A stretch of 64,000 nucleotides of DNA from Terrabacter tumescens (GCF_014646815.1 NZ_BMNZ01000003.1:186001-250000); one strand, 5' to 3'. Counted from the stretch's first letter, positions 46,712-56,040 are shown. The notes: generated by a model from the letters alone, not told the origin. Numbers and translations are program-made.

Positions 46712-47242
46712 GTGAATCCTCAGCCCGTCATCGACCCCCTGGCCATCGCCGCCCTCGACACCGAGCGCCACGTCGCCGCCGCCGGCTGGGACCAGCCCGC
46801 CAGGCTCTTCGCCCTCGTGCGCACCGCCGACCTGCTGGAGCGCGAGCCGCAGCTGCGCGAGCAGATGGGCCCCTCCGACCTCGCCGAGGGTGCGCTGACG
46901 GCCATCGAGCAGGAGGGCCTGCCGACGACGAGCTCGCTCGAGACCCTCCTCGGCCGGCTCGCCTGGCCCGACGAGGTCGACGGCTGCGCCTTCGCCATCG
47001 AGCGGATGGTCGTGCCGCCCGAGGCCGAGCGCGAGCTGCCCTCACGCGGCGACGACGCCGTCGACCACCTCGCCGCGCACCCGGACCGCAAGGACGTCCG
47101 CCTCGTCGTCGCGGTCCTGCGCAGCGGCGCCTCGATCTGCCTGCTGCGCCAGCGCGACCACGACTCCGACGACGCCGTGGCGACCGGCAAGGACATCGCG
47201 CCCGGCCTCGTCGAGGCGCTCAAGGCGACGTTCGAGGACTGA
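46712..47242 (+). CDS. PPA1309 family protein
   Basis: 176 residues, soluble, all actinobacterial. Family blocks: LAIAALDTERHVAAAGWDQPARLFALV, LPTTSSLETLLGRLAWPDEVDGCAFAIERMVVPP and DVRLVVAVLRSGASICLLRQRDHDSD. No catalytic motif is obvious. GTG at 46712 with no clear ribosome binding site. It is divergent from UPF0182 and convergent with the PDZ protease, a conserved neighbourhood; function unknown. Confidence 0.9.
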   Translation: MNPQPVIDPLAIAALDTERHVAAAGWDQPARLFALVRTADLLEREPQLREQMGPSDLAEGALTAIEQEGLPTTSSLETLLGRLAWPDEVDGCAFAIERMVVPPEAERELPSRGDDAVDHLAAHPDRKDVRLVVAVLRSGASICLLRQRDHDSDDAVATGKDIAPGLVEALKATFED

Positions 47243-47272
47243 GCCCTCGGCCAGCTCGTCAGCAGCGGCTCC

Positions 47273-48414
47273 TCAGCAGCGCGGCAGCGAGCCCGTCTGG
47301 CCCTTAGCGATCGCCTCGACGGCCGCGCGGCCCTCGTCGAACGTGCCGACCTTGAAGACGTCGAGGTGGTCGGGCACGTGCCCGACCACCTCGTCGCAGT
47401 TGCCGGCCGGGGCGAGGAAGTACTCGGCCCCGTCGGAGCGAGCACCGGCGAGCTTCTGGCGGATGCCGCCGATCGGCCCGACGTCGCCCTGGTCGTCGAT
47501 GGTGCCGGTCCCGGCGATCTGGCGGCCGCCCGCCAGCGGCCCGGGCGTCAGCTTGTCGTAGATGCCGAGCGAGAACATCAGGCCCGCGGACGGTCCCCCG
47601 ATGGCGCCGGCGTCGATGGTGACCTTGGCCGGGAAGTCGTGGTCTAGCCCGAGGAGGACGCCGAGGGCGGTGCGCCCACCCTGCCCGGCGATGGTCGGCA
47701 CGTCGACCGTCTGCTCCTTGCCCTTGCGGGTGACGGTCATCGAGACGGACTGACCGGGCTTGGTCTTCTGGAGCACGTCACGCACGGCCTGGGTCGTGGT
47801 GATCGGCTCGCCGCCGATGCTCTCGAGACGGTCGCCCACCACGAGCAGGCCCTTGGCCTTGGACGACTCGGTGATGCCGGCGATCGCGACGTGGGTCGGC
47901 ACGTCCTTGCCGATCGCCCGGAGCGCGACCGCGGTGGCCTCCTCCTGCGAGCCCTCCATCTGGATGGCGTTCTCCTCGGCGACCTGCTCTCCTGCGTCAC
48001 CTGCGGGTCGAAGACGTCGTCGACCGGCAGGACGTCGCGCCCCGGGTCGATCCACGCCTGGAGGATGTCCCACGCGTCGACGGGGTAGCCGGGGCCGCCC
48101 TCGACCCGGACCGTCGTGAAGCGCAGGGCGCCGTCGGTCGGGTAGGTCGGCAGACCGGAGATCGAGATGATCGGCGTGCGCTTGCCGTCGGCCGACGTGC
48201 CGAGGGTGTCCTGCGTCGGGCCGGGACTCATGACGGCGTACGGCAGGTGCACGACCGAGCCGATCACCATGATGACGAGGAAGGCGAAGAAGGCGGCGAG
48301 GACGGCCTTGTTGCCACGGGTCAGGCGCCCACGGCCCTCCCCCTCGAGCACGTCGGCGCGCGTCGGCAGCTCGGTGCCGGCGGGCTGCTCCGGCACGCGC
48401 TTGATCGTCCTCAC
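47273..48414 (-). pseudogene. Membrane PDZ/Lon-type (S16) serine protease, interrupted by one frameshift
   Basis: Together two frames encode about 380 residues. First frame: GTG 48414, a membrane anchor (AVLAAFFAFLVIMVIGSVVHL), MSPGPTQDTLG and IISISGLPTYPTDGALRFTTV. It continues in another frame from EQVAEENAIQMEGSQEEAT through a PDZ domain (GLLVVGDRLESIGGEPITT) and the S16 catalytic region: Ser in GGPSAGLMFSLGIYD and Lys in GGIRQKLAGA. The join is at about 47985-47992, where an extra CT on the plus strand (AG on the coding strand) breaks DPQVTQE-QVAEENA. It is coupled to moaE (GTGA) and corresponds to mycobacterial Rv3194c. Confidence 0.85.
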
Positions 48415-48881
48415 GGCAGCCCGACCCACTCGTCGGCGCCGTCGGCGAACTGCTGGTGCTTCCAGATCGGGACGGTGGCCTTGAACTCGTCGATGAGCTC
48501 GCGGCAGACGTCGAACGCCTCGCCGCGGTGCTCGGCGCTGACGCCGACGACGACGGCGATGTCGCCGATCTCGAGGTGTCCGACGCGGTGCACGACGGCG
48601 ATCTGCACGGCTCGGCCGTCGGCGGCGAGTCGCTCGGCGAGCGCCCGGGCCGTCTCGGCGGCCTGGGGGTGCGCGGAGTAGTCGAGGGCGGCCACCGCCG
48701 CGTCGGCGGAGGCGTCGCGGTCGTCGCCGCGCGTGCCGTGGGCGGGCCCGTCGTGGTCGCGGACCGTGCCGACGAAGAGGCACACCCCACCGGCTCGGGG
48801 CGAGGAGACGCTCGCGAGCACCTCGTCGACAGACAGAGGTGTCTCACGGATCTCGGCAAGGGTGACCGTCACGCCCGCCAT
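48411..48881 (-). CDS. moaE: Molybdopterin synthase catalytic subunit MoaE
   Basis: Adds dithiolene sulfur to precursor Z, with thiocarboxylated MoaD as donor. 156 residues: GVCLFVGTVRDHDGP with the conserved Gly/Arg, LDYSAHPQAAETARALAE, VVHRVGHLEIGDIAVVVGVSAEHRGEAFDVC and the active Lys region FKATVPIWKHQQF. ATG at 48881 is the first choice; however TACCAT sits 7 bases before an in-frame GTG at 48872, and the ATG is within that hexamer, so the shorter form may be the real one. No moaD is nearby. Confidence 0.93.
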   Translation of the reverse strand: MAGVTVTLAEIRETPLSVDEVLASVSSPRAGGVCLFVGTVRDHDGPAHGTRGDDRDASADAAVAALDYSAHPQAAETARALAERLAADGRAVQIAVVHRVGHLEIGDIAVVVGVSAEHRGEAFDVCRELIDEFKATVPIWKHQQFADGADEWVGLP

Positions 48882-49049
48882 GGTATGCCGCGTCGCCGAC
48901 GCCCGCGTGCCGTCCCGTCGCGCTGCTGCCGCCCGACCGCAGACCGACGGGGGAGCAACCGGGAACCAACGGAGTCGATCCGTGGTTGTCTTGAATGTGC
49001 GGCCGGACGGTCGCAGCAGATCCGTGATTTCGAGTGGGGATGAGCAGGC

Positions 49050-50831
49050 ATGGCCGACGACCGTGGACGCGGTGACGACAACCACAGCGACAAGGACGAC
49101 GAGCCCGGCACCGAGCCCGGCGAGCCGGCCGGTCAGGAGCCCAGAGACGTGCCGGCTGACGTCCCCGGTGACGAGCCCGGTGACGAGCCCGGTGACGAGC
49201 AGGGTGAAGGACTCGGTGACGTCCCCCGCGGCGAGTCGCCGTTCGGCCTGCCCCTGGGCCGTCCCGGCGGCGGGTCGCCCGGCAGCGGGACCGGACCGGC
49301 CGGCTTCGGCGCGGGTGGCTTCGCCGGTGGCGCCGGTGGTGGCGGCTTCCCGGGGCTGCCGGACCTCGGAGACGTCGACCCCTCCGACCTCGGCGCGATG
49401 CTCGAGAAGGTGCTCGGCGAGGCCGCCGACAACCCCGAGCTCGCCGAGGTCATGAAGAGCATGGGCGTCGATCCCACGGACCCCGCGACGCAGGCCGCGA
49501 TGCGGGCCCAGCTCGGCACCTTCATGGCGGCCCAGGAGTCGCCGACCGGCTCGCGCGACCTCGCCACCGAGGTCGCCCGACGTCACGTGATGACGGCCCA
49601 GGGCAACGACGTGCACGACGACGCGGCGGCTCGCGCCGTCGCCGACGCGGTCGCCGTGGCCACCCTGTGGCTCGACGAGCAGACGACGCTCGCCTCCCCC
49701 GCCTGGCGCGCGACCGGCCTGAGCCGCGCCGAGTGGGTCGAGGCGACGATGCCGCGATGGTTCGAGCTCATCGAGCCCGTCTCCGACGGCGTGACGGCCG
49801 CGACGTCCGCGGCCATGCGCAAGCAGATCGGCGAGCTCGGCCCCGACGCGTTCGGCGACGCGCTGCCCGAGGGCCTGCCCGAGGGCTTCGACCCGCGGCA
49901 GATGGTCGAGCAGTGGGCGCCCATGCTCGGCAACCTCAGCCGCCAGATGTTCTCCGCCCAGCTCGGCCAGGCCGTCGGCACGCTCGCGACGGAGGTGGTG
50001 AGCGGGACCGAGGTCGGCCTGCCGCTCACCGAGCCCGGCGTCGTCGCCCTGCTGCCCGGCAACGTCGCGGAGCTGGCCGAGTCGCTCGAGATCGACGTGG
50101 CACAGGTCCGCCTCTACCTCGCGGTGCGCGAGGCGGCACGCGTCCGGCTCTTCTCCGAGGTGCCGTGGCTCGGCCCTCAGCTGCTCTCGGCCGTGTCCGA
50201 CTACGCCCGCAACATCACCATCGACACCGAGGCCATCGAGTCCGCGCTGTCGACGATCGACCCGTCCGACCCCGAGGCGATGCGCTCGGCCCTGCAGGGC
50301 AACCTCTTCCGCCCGCAGCCGACCTCGGCCCAGCGTGCGGCGCTCGACCGTCTCGAGACCCTCCTCGCCCTCGCGGAGGGCTGGGTCGACCACGTCACCG
50401 ACCGCACGACCGCCCGGCACCTGCCGCAGTCGGCGGCCCTGGCCGAGACGATCCGCCGCCGTCGGGTCGGTGGCGCGGCGCAGAAGACCTTCGCCGGCCT
50501 CGTGGGGCTGGAGCTGCGTCCCCGCCGCCTGCGCGACGCCGCGAACCTGTGGGCCGCGCTCGAGAGCGCCGGCGGGACCGGCCTGCGCGACGGTCGCTGG
50601 GCCCACCCCGACCTCGCTCCGACCTCGGCCGACCTCGACGACCCGATCGGTTTCGTCGAGCGCGCCACCGGCGGCGGCTCGTCCGCGGAGGGGATCACCG
50701 ACGGCCTCGACGCCGAGGGGTCCGGTCTCGGCGCCGACCTCGACTCGGTGCTGCAGGGCATCCTCGAGGAGGCCGACCGTGAGCGCGGCACGGACACCGA
50801 CACCGACACCGACGGCGGTCCCGCACGGTGA
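49050..50831 (+). CDS. DUF2342 zinc-dependent metalloprotease-like protein
   Basis: 593 residues. The first 110 are acidic and then Gly/Pro-rich, including an in-frame GDEP repeat. The folded part (about 115-540) has QWAPMLGNLSRQMFSAQLGQAVGTLATEVVSGTEVGLPL, IDVAQVRLYLAVREAARVRLFSEVPWLGPQL and VEGWVDHVT-like segments typical of this actinobacterial family (annotated as metalloprotease/putative hydrolase; Rv3195). The presumed metal helix reads REAARVRLF rather than HExxH. ATG at 49050. It overlaps the Nudix gene (GTGA). Confidence 0.9.
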   Translation: MADDRGRGDDNHSDKDDEPGTEPGEPAGQEPRDVPADVPGDEPGDEPGDEQGEGLGDVPRGESPFGLPLGRPGGGSPGSGTGPAGFGAGGFAGGAGGGGFPGLPDLGDVDPSDLGAMLEKVLGEAADNPELAEVMKSMGVDPTDPATQAAMRAQLGTFMAAQESPTGSRDLATEVARRHVMTAQGNDVHDDAAARAVADAVAVATLWLDEQTTLASPAWRATGLSRAEWVEATMPRWFELIEPVSDGVTAATSAAMRKQIGELGPDAFGDALPEGLPEGFDPRQMVEQWAPMLGNLSRQMFSAQLGQAVGTLATEVVSGTEVGLPLTEPGVVALLPGNVAELAESLEIDVAQVRLYLAVREAARVRLFSEVPWLGPQLLSAVSDYARNITIDTEAIESALSTIDPSDPEAMRSALQGNLFRPQPTSAQRAALDRLETLLALAEGWVDHVTDRTTARHLPQSAALAETIRRRRVGGAAQKTFAGLVGLELRPRRLRDAANLWAALESAGGTGLRDGRWAHPDLAPTSADLDDPIGFVERATGGGSSAEGITDGLDAEGSGLGADLDSVLQGILEEADRERGTDTDTDTDGGPAR

Positions 50832-51382
50832 CGTGGTTCCGGCTGCACGACGACGCCGTGCACCGTCTGGAGACGTGGCAGGCGCCTGACGAGCGGCAGG
50901 AACGCCTGCGGCTCGACTTCCTGACCCACCTGCGCACGCATCCCGACGCCATGAGCAAGTCCGGCCCGCCAGCACACCTGACCGGCAGCGTCATCGTGCT
51001 CGACGAGGACGGCGGGTCGGCACTGCTCACGCTGCACCGCCGGGCGCGCGAGTGGTTCCAGTTCGGGGGTCACTTCGAGCCGGACGACCACTCGGTGTGG
51101 CACGCGGCGACGCGTGAGGCGCGTGAGGAGTCCGGCATAGCGGACATCTCGGCCCTTCCGGAGATCGTCCAGCTCGACCGCCACATGCTGGACGGTGATT
51201 TCGGCCGGTGTCGCGAGCACCTCGACATCCGCTTCGCGGCCGTCACGTCACACGCCACCGAGTCGGCCGTGAGCACCGAGTCGATCGACGTCCGGTGGTG
51301 GCCGGTGCACGCCCTGCCGGACGGCACCCGCGACGAGCTGCGCCCGCTCGTCGACGCCGGCCTGCGGCTGCTGCACCGCTGA
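50828..51382 (+). CDS. Nudix hydrolase
   Basis: 184 residues. The Nudix box is GGHFEPDDHSVWHAATREAREESGI; the REAREESG core is intact, while the first Glu position is Asp, as in several actinobacterial members. An N-terminal extension (about 1-50) precedes it. Substrate unknown, probably a nucleoside diphosphate derivative. GTG at 50828 overlaps the DUF2342 stop. Followed by a CGGCATAC-paired hairpin. Confidence 0.9.
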   Translation: MTWFRLHDDAVHRLETWQAPDERQERLRLDFLTHLRTHPDAMSKSGPPAHLTGSVIVLDEDGGSALLTLHRRAREWFQFGGHFEPDDHSVWHAATREAREESGIADISALPEIVQLDRHMLDGDFGRCREHLDIRFAAVTSHATESAVSTESIDVRWWPVHALPDGTRDELRPLVDAGLRLLHR

Positions 51383-51408
51383 CCGCGCACGTCCACGCGA
51401 CGTGGCGC

Positions 51409-51434
51409 GACGGCATACGACCGCGTATGCCGTC
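51409..51434. terminator. Hairpin built from inverted CGGCATACG/CGTATGCCG copies
   Basis: GACGGCATACG (51409-51419), four-base loop, CGTATGCCGTC (51424-51434). It lies between the convergent Nudix and YgjP-like genes. Third case of this octamer in an inverted pair at a gene end. Confidence 0.7.
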
Positions 51435-51455
51435 ACGTGCGGCGTGCGGGAGTGC

Positions 51456-52007
51456 TCACTCGTCGCTGAGGTCGAGTCCCGCGGCGGCCGAGACGCCCTG
51501 GAGGTAGCCGCGGGCCCGCTCGAGGCGGGGGTAGCCACCCAGCAGCTCCCAGAAGTCCGGCCCGTGACCGGGCTGCAGCAGGTGCGCCAGCTCGTGCAGC
51601 AGGACGTAGTCGACGACCCAGCCCGGCATGCCACGGAGCTTGTCGGACAAGCGAATCGAGCCCTCAGCCGGTGTGCACGACCCCCACCGGGAGTTCTGGT
51701 TGGACACCCATCGCACGCTCGCGGGAACGGCCCGGCCACCGAGGTGCTCGCGCGACAGCTCGAGTGCGCGCTGCTCGAGGTCGCCGTCGCTGCGCTGGCG
51801 GCGCTGCTCGGAGGCGGCGACGCGAGCCACCATGGTGCGCACCCACTCCCCCTCCTCGGCGCGACTCATCCGCGCGGGGACGAGGACGACGAGGCGCCCC
51901 TCCTGGCGGTAGGCCGAGACGGTGCGGCGACGCTTGGCGCTGCGGCGGACCTCGACGGTCACGCCGTCGACCACCGTGTGCACCACCTCGCGTCCCACCG
52001 TCGCCAT
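51456..52007 (-). CDS. YgjP-like M48-type metallopeptidase
   Basis: 183 residues. Family blocks: VEVRRSAKRRRTVSAYRQEGRLVVLVPARMS near the start, NSRWGSCTPAEGSIRLSDKLRGMP, and the zinc site VLLHELAHLLQPGHGPDFWELL (HExxH plus a downstream His). DUF45/YgjP domain. ATG at 52007 is preceded by TACCCT with exactly 6 bases; the open frame upstream to 52118 is excluded by that promoter. Role unknown. Confidence 0.92.
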   Translation of the reverse strand: MATVGREVVHTVVDGVTVEVRRSAKRRRTVSAYRQEGRLVVLVPARMSRAEEGEWVRTMVARVAASEQRRQRSDGDLEQRALELSREHLGGRAVPASVRWVSNQNSRWGSCTPAEGSIRLSDKLRGMPGWVVDYVLLHELAHLLQPGHGPDFWELLGGYPRLERARGYLQGVSAAAGLDLSDE

Positions 52008-52139
52008 GAGGGCAGGGTAGGTCAGGGTGGGGACAACGCACCGGAGCGTGGCCCCGACACGGCCACGCTCGCGCGTCATACCGCATCCCGCACGGGCGCG
52101 CCAAGCGGGGATGAGCATGATTTCGTGCTCAGCGTGCTC

Positions 52140-52178
52140 TAGGGTTGAACGAGTCGAGGCACCCGTCGGATGGGTGCC
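52140..52178 (+). promoter_or_regulatory. Promoter hexamer and 5' hairpin of the DUF5679 gene
   Basis: TAGGGT at 52140-52145 is a likely -10, giving a leader of about 45 bases. GGCACCC (52158-52164) and GGGTGCC (52172-52178) form a stem just before the AAGGAG ribosome binding site. Confidence 0.5.
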
Positions 52179-52196
52179 GTCTACAAGGAGACATCA

Positions 52197-52358
52197 ATGG
52201 CTGACGAGACCTACAAGGGCGAGTTCTACTGCGTGAAGTGCAAGGAGAAGCGCGAGGCCGAGGGCAAGGTTGTCGTTTCTGACAACGGTCGCCGCATGGC
52301 CAAGGGACAGTGCCCCGTCTGCGGTACCAACCTCAACCGCATTCTGGGCAAGGCCTGA
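52197..52358 (+). CDS. DUF5679 small zinc-ribbon protein
   Basis: 53 residues with two CxxC pairs (FYCVKCKEKREAEG and GQCPVCGTNLNRILG), so almost certainly a zinc ribbon. Lys-rich and highly conserved in actinobacteria; function unknown. ATG at 52197 follows AAGGAG by 6 bases, and a strong terminator follows, so it is a well-expressed single gene. Its sequence is similar in style to small ribosome- or polymerase-associated ribbons. Confidence 0.9.
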   Translation: MADETYKGEFYCVKCKEKREAEGKVVVSDNGRRMAKGQCPVCGTNLNRILGKA

Positions 52359-52392
52359 CCAGGTCGCGGCGGCGTCGCTGACGCCGCAGATC

Positions 52393-52424
52393 GAGGGGGC
52401 GGGACCACACGGTCCCGCCCCCTC
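52393..52424 (+). terminator. Terminator of the DUF5679 gene
   Basis: 14-bp perfect arms (52393-52406, 52411-52424) around ACAC, 34 bases after the stop. Confidence 0.8.
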
Positions 52425-52543
52425 GCGCGTACCCGGGGCGGCGGGACGGGCTGTGGACGACGCCCGCGCGCCCACCGGGGCGGCTGCGAGCCTGACGGAC
52501 GAGGGTGGCGACCGCTGGTGGGGCCACCGGGTCTGGAGGTCCG

Positions 52544-53506
52544 ATGTCCGCTGCTGCCGTGCCGTCCCATCCACGCCTGCCCACCTGGCTGCGACCGCTG
52601 ACCCGCCGACCCGGCGAGGTGCAGTTCGGGGTGCTGCCCGGTGGTCCCGTCGTCACGGGCGTCACCGACGTCGAGGTCGGTCTGCTGACGGGCCTCGACG
52701 GTGCCCTGCCTCTCGCGTCGACCGACCGTGTCGCAGCCGAGGCGGGCGTGCTCCCGGGCCGGTGGCGCGCCCTGCTCGAGCTGACGAGCGAGCTGGGCCT
52801 GCTCATCGACCGCGCGCCCGCCGACCGGCCCCGTCAGGAAGTGGCGCGGGGACGCGTCGTCGTCGACGGGTGCGGCGACGTCGCCTCCGGCATCGCGGGC
52901 GCCCTGGCGCGCACGGGCGCGACGGTCGTGCACGGCCGCGCCGCCGTCGACCGGGCCGTCGCCTCCCCGCTGCGTCCACGACCCGACCTCGTCGTCCTCG
53001 TCGGCTCGCCGGTCGTCGACCCCCGGCGAGGAGAGCTGTGGCGCCGACACGGCGTGCCACACCTGCCCGTGGCCCCGGCCGGACCGCGCACCGTCGTCGG
53101 CCCGCTCGTGGACGACTCCCCTACCGCTCCGTGCCTCTGGTGCCTCGAACGCCACCGGGCCGACCGCGACGAGGCGTGGCCGGCCGTGATGAGCCAGGCA
53201 ACGCCCGCTCGCGCCCTCGCCCTCGCTGCCCCACCGGAGGGCCGGCACGACGCCTTGAGCCCCGGCCTGTCGCACCTCGTCGTCGGCACCGTCACGCTCC
53301 TCGTCACGGGGCTCCTCGAAGGACACCCGCCGCCGCCCGGGGTCTCGGTCGAGGTGAGCCTGCCGTGGCCGCGGATGGACCATCGCCGCTGGCCGACGCA
53401 CCCGCTCTGCGCCGAGCACCGTCCTCGCTCCACGGCGGCCGGCGCCCCCGACGCGAGCGACCTCTCCGGTGCAGGCCTCAGCGGACCGCTGCAGCGAGGC
53501 GCCTGA
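52544..53506 (+). CDS. ThiF/cyclodehydratase-like protein (TOMM precursor-binding type)
   Basis: 320 residues. The N-terminal part (PTWLRPLTRRPGEVQFGVLPGGPVVTGVTDVEVGLLTGLDG) is the winged-helix peptide-clamp pattern of cyclodehydratase partner proteins. The middle has a Rossmann-like RVVVDGCGDVASGIAGALARTGATVVHG without a full ATP site, and PCLWCLERHRADRDEAWPAV supplies a CxxC-type zinc motif. The end has Trp/His-rich PWPRMDHRRWPTHPLC. ATG at 52544 follows GGAGG by 3-4 bases. It resembles mycobacterial Rv3196 in position. No obvious precursor peptide or azoline-forming YcaO gene is nearby. Confidence 0.75.
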   Translation: MSAAAVPSHPRLPTWLRPLTRRPGEVQFGVLPGGPVVTGVTDVEVGLLTGLDGALPLASTDRVAAEAGVLPGRWRALLELTSELGLLIDRAPADRPRQEVARGRVVVDGCGDVASGIAGALARTGATVVHGRAAVDRAVASPLRPRPDLVVLVGSPVVDPRRGELWRRHGVPHLPVAPAGPRTVVGPLVDDSPTAPCLWCLERHRADRDEAWPAVMSQATPARALALAAPPEGRHDALSPGLSHLVVGTVTLLVTGLLEGHPPPPGVSVEVSLPWPRMDHRRWPTHPLCAEHRPRSTAAGAPDASDLSGAGLSGPLQRGA

Positions 53507-53738
53507 CCTGCCCTGTGGCCCCGCTGCTCGCGCTGGCGCGCCGTGGCCGGCGCCGGGCCTGCTGGCCAAGGCTGGACAGAAGCGTGCGCCAGGTGCGCCT
53601 GCGCGAGCGGGTACACATAGAGTCGAGGGTGGGGCGCCGAACCGCCGCCGACGACGCTGACCCGTCGCGGCGAGGGACACGGCGCCCGCGTCCGCCCACT
53701 ACGCCCGAGACTGCAGATGACGCCCGAGGAGGTGCGAG

Positions 53739-55070
53739 GTGACCGACCTGCCCCGCAAGGCCGTCGTGCGTTCGGCCAAGCTCGCCTCGGTGCCGCTCGG
53801 CTTCGCCGGGCGCACCGCCCTCGGTCTCGGCAAGCGCCTCGGCGGCCGGCCGGCCGAGATGGTCGCCGCCGAGCTGCAGGCCCGCACCGCGCAGCAGCTC
53901 TTCCAGGTGCTCGGTGAGCTCAAGGGCGGCGCGATGAAGTTCGGGCAGGCCCTGTCGATCTTCGAGGCAGCCCTGCCGGAGGACCTCGCCGTCCACTACC
54001 GCGCGACGCTGACCAAGCTGCAGGACAGCGCCCCGCCGATGCCGACGAGCTCGGTGCACGGCGTGCTCCGCGCCGACCTCGGCACGAGGTGGCGCAGCAA
54101 GTTCACCTCGTTCGACGACCACCCGGTGGCATCGGCCTCGATCGGCCAGGTGCACCGCGCCGTCTGGAAGGACGGCCGCGACGTCGCGGTGAAGATCCAG
54201 TACCCCGGCGCCGGCGCCGCGCTCATGAGCGACATCCGCCAGATCAGCCGGGTCGCCAAGGTCGCGGCAGGCTGGGTGCCCGGCATCGAGCTCGGCCCGA
54301 TCCTCGACGAGCTGCGCGACCGGATGGCCGAGGAGCTCGACTACCGCCTCGAGGCCGAGTCACAGGCGACCTTCGCCGCAGCGTTCGAGGACGACCCCGA
54401 CTTCGCCGTGCCGCGCGTCGTGGAGGGCCGCGAGCACGTCATCGTGTCCGAGTGGCTCGACGGGCTGCCGCTCTCGCGGATCATCGCCGAGGGGACGCAG
54501 GAGCAGCGAGATACCGCCTCACAGCTCTACCTGCGCTTCCTCCTCGCCGGTCCGGCCCGCGCCGGGCTGCTCCACGCCGACCCGCACCCCGGCAACTTCC
54601 GGATCACCCCCGACGGGCGCCTCGGCGTCATCGACTTCGGCGCCGTCAACCGGCTCCCCGACGGAATGCCGCCCGAGATCGGGCCCTTGTTGACCACCGG
54701 GCTCGAGGGCAGCGCCGAGGACGTGCTCGAGGGACTGCGCGAGATCGGCTTCGTCAAGGAGCGCATCGAGCTCGACCCGCAGCGCCTGCTCGACTACCTC
54801 GAGCCGTTCATGGCGCCGTTCCGCACCGACACGTTCACCTTCAGCAGGGACTGGCTGCGAGGCGTCTTCGCCCACATCAACGACCCCCGGCAGCCCAACT
54901 ACGCCGTCGCGTACAAGCTCAACCTCCCGCCGGAGTACCTCCTGATCCACCGCGTGTGGGGTGGGGGCATCGGCGTGCTCAGCCAGCTCGGGGGCACGGT
55001 CCACGGCCGGGCCATCGTCGACGAGCTGCTTCCCGGTGCGGAGCTCCCGCCGGTCGACTCGAACGACTGA
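53739..55070 (+). CDS. ABC1/UbiB-family atypical kinase
   Basis: 443 residues. The ADCK hallmark KxGQ is seen in [47 protein letters not shown] holds the Ala-rich loop and the ATP Lys; EELDYRLEA, then [11 protein letters not shown] (catalytic Asp) and [14 protein letters not shown] (DFG). Orthologue of mycobacterial Rv3197, part of the WhiB7 regulon and linked to macrolide tolerance in that genus. GTG at 53739 has GAGGAGG 7 bases upstream. The 232 bases before it hold no gene; TACACAT near 53610 might be a -10. Confidence 0.93.
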   Translation: MTDLPRKAVVRSAKLASVPLGFAGRTALGLGKRLGGRPAEMVAAELQARTAQQLFQVLGELKGGAMKFGQALSIFEAALPEDLAVHYRATLTKLQDSAPPMPTSSVHGVLRADLGTRWRSKFTSFDDHPVASASIGQVHRAVWKDGRDVAVKIQYPGAGAALMSDIRQISRVAKVAAGWVPGIELGPILDELRDRMAEELDYRLEAESQATFAAAFEDDPDFAVPRVVEGREHVIVSEWLDGLPLSRIIAEGTQEQRDTASQLYLRFLLAGPARAGLLHADPHPGNFRITPDGRLGVIDFGAVNRLPDGMPPEIGPLLTTGLEGSAEDVLEGLREIGFVKERIELDPQRLLDYLEPFMAPFRTDTFTFSRDWLRGVFAHINDPRQPNYAVAYKLNLPPEYLLIHRVWGGGIGVLSQLGGTVHGRAIVDELLPGAELPPVDSND

Positions 55071-55123
55071 CCGACCGACCTTCCGCCTGTCTCGCCGGAG
55101 GGGGCCGGAGGGGGCCGGACCCG

Positions 55124-55330
55124 TCACCACCAGGCGGGGTCGAGCTTGCCCTCGATCGAGCGGAGGTTCTCGCGGCTGCACCGCTCGCACGTCCAGGTCG
55201 TGCGACCACCCTCGGAGCCTCGACTCCACGTGAGCCGGGCCGCAGCCTGCTCCTCGACCGGTGGGGTCGCCCCGCAGCTGGAGCAGACGAGCTGCTGCTC
55301 GTGGGGCGACACGTCTGTAGGAGTGTCCAT
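55124..55330 (-). CDS. Small zinc-ribbon protein
   Basis: 68 residues. CSSCGATPPVEE and WTCERCSRENLRSIEGKLDP give a two-CxxC zinc ribbon with a conserved ending DPAWW. ATG at 55330 follows AAGGGAGA by 7 bases. It lies between the ABC1 kinase and whiB7. No function known. Confidence 0.8.
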   Translation of the reverse strand: MDTPTDVSPHEQQLVCSSCGATPPVEEQAAARLTWSRGSEGGRTTWTCERCSRENLRSIEGKLDPAWW

Positions 55331-55446
55331 GGGCGTCTCCCTTCTCCTGCATCGAGTATCCGCCTCGGGCCGGACGGGGCGTGGCGCCACGCGGTCGGGC
55401 GCGCGGCCGGGTCAGGCCCGGAGCGTCCGGCCCCGGACATGAGGAA

Positions 55447-55474
55447 CCGCGGGTGACGTGCGCGTCACCCGCGG
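55447..55474 (-). terminator. Terminator of the 44-codon gene
   Basis: CCGCGGGTGACG (55447-55458) and CGTCACCCGCGG (55463-55474) around TGCG, 50 bases after the small gene's stop on the minus strand. Confidence 0.75.
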
Positions 55475-55524
55475 CTCGCTCACTCGATTCAGTTGTCCTG
55501 CAGCGCGCCTCGTGGCGCGGTCGA

Positions 55525-55659
55525 TCACTTCTCTTTGTGGCGTCGACTGGCGCGGATCTCCAGTGCGATCAGCCGGGCGCTGCGGCGGACGCCGCGGCGC
55601 TCGTGGCGCTGACTGTGCTGGTTGATGCGCTCGCGAGCCAGCATCTCGAGCTGGTTCAT
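55525..55659 (-). CDS. 44-residue basic helical protein
   Basis: MNQLEMLARERINQHSQRHE followed by RRGVRRSARLIALEIRASRR and HKEK: a single Arg-rich amphipathic helix, 44 residues. ATG at 55659 has CAGGAG 6 bases upstream and a terminator follows, so it is a genuine small gene. Actinobacteria often carry similar short proteins with unknown role. It is next to whiB7, running the same way, 75 bases downstream. Confidence 0.75.
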   Translation of the reverse strand: MNQLEMLARERINQHSQRHERRGVRRSARLIALEIRASRRHKEK

Positions 55660-55733
55660 GACGATCTCCTGGTCTGTGAAAAAGGTTGGTGTTGTTGGCC
55701 GTTGGCGTCTGGGTCATGCGTGGTCACGCGTGC

Positions 55734-56021
55734 TCAGGCAGCCACGGGGTGCTTGCGCGGCCGGCCCCGGGGCCGCTTGCGAGCCACGATGGCGCCCTGG
55801 ACGAGCAGCTGCCCGCCCCAGACCCCCCACGGCTCCTGGCGCTCGAGGGCGCCGGCGAGGCACTGGACGCGTGCGGGGCAGAGCCCGCAGAGCGTCTTGG
55901 CGAACTCGACGTCCTCGGGTCGCTCGGCGAACCAGAGCTCCGCGTCGTAGTCGCGGCACGGAATGGTCTCGCCGACCTGCTCCGCCTCGGTCCTCATGTC
56001 GATCAACTCGCTCAGCTGCAT
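55734..56021 (-). CDS. whiB7: WhiB7 antibiotic-resistance regulator
   Basis: 95 residues. Four cluster Cys (TIPCRDYDAELWF, LCGLCPARVQCLAGAL), the turn EPWGVWGG and a C-terminal AT-hook RGRPRKH that binds DNA next to the -35 element. This set defines WhiB7, which turns on intrinsic resistance genes when ribosomes are inhibited. ATG at 56021 follows GGAGGTGAGAACG; the open frame upstream to 56171 is part of the leader. The long structured leader is listed separately. It sits with the ABC1 kinase and uvrD2 as in mycobacteria. Confidence 0.95.
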   Translation of the reverse strand: MQLSELIDMRTEAEQVGETIPCRDYDAELWFAERPEDVEFAKTLCGLCPARVQCLAGALERQEPWGVWGGQLLVQGAIVARKRPRGRPRKHPVAA

Positions 56022-56040
56022 CGTTCTCACCTCCGTCTCC

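Noticed and set aside
46526-46771. N-terminal extension of the UPF0182 protein
   Set aside because: The open frame reads through the divergent PPA1309 gene start and lacks protein character; the family starts close to GTG 46525.
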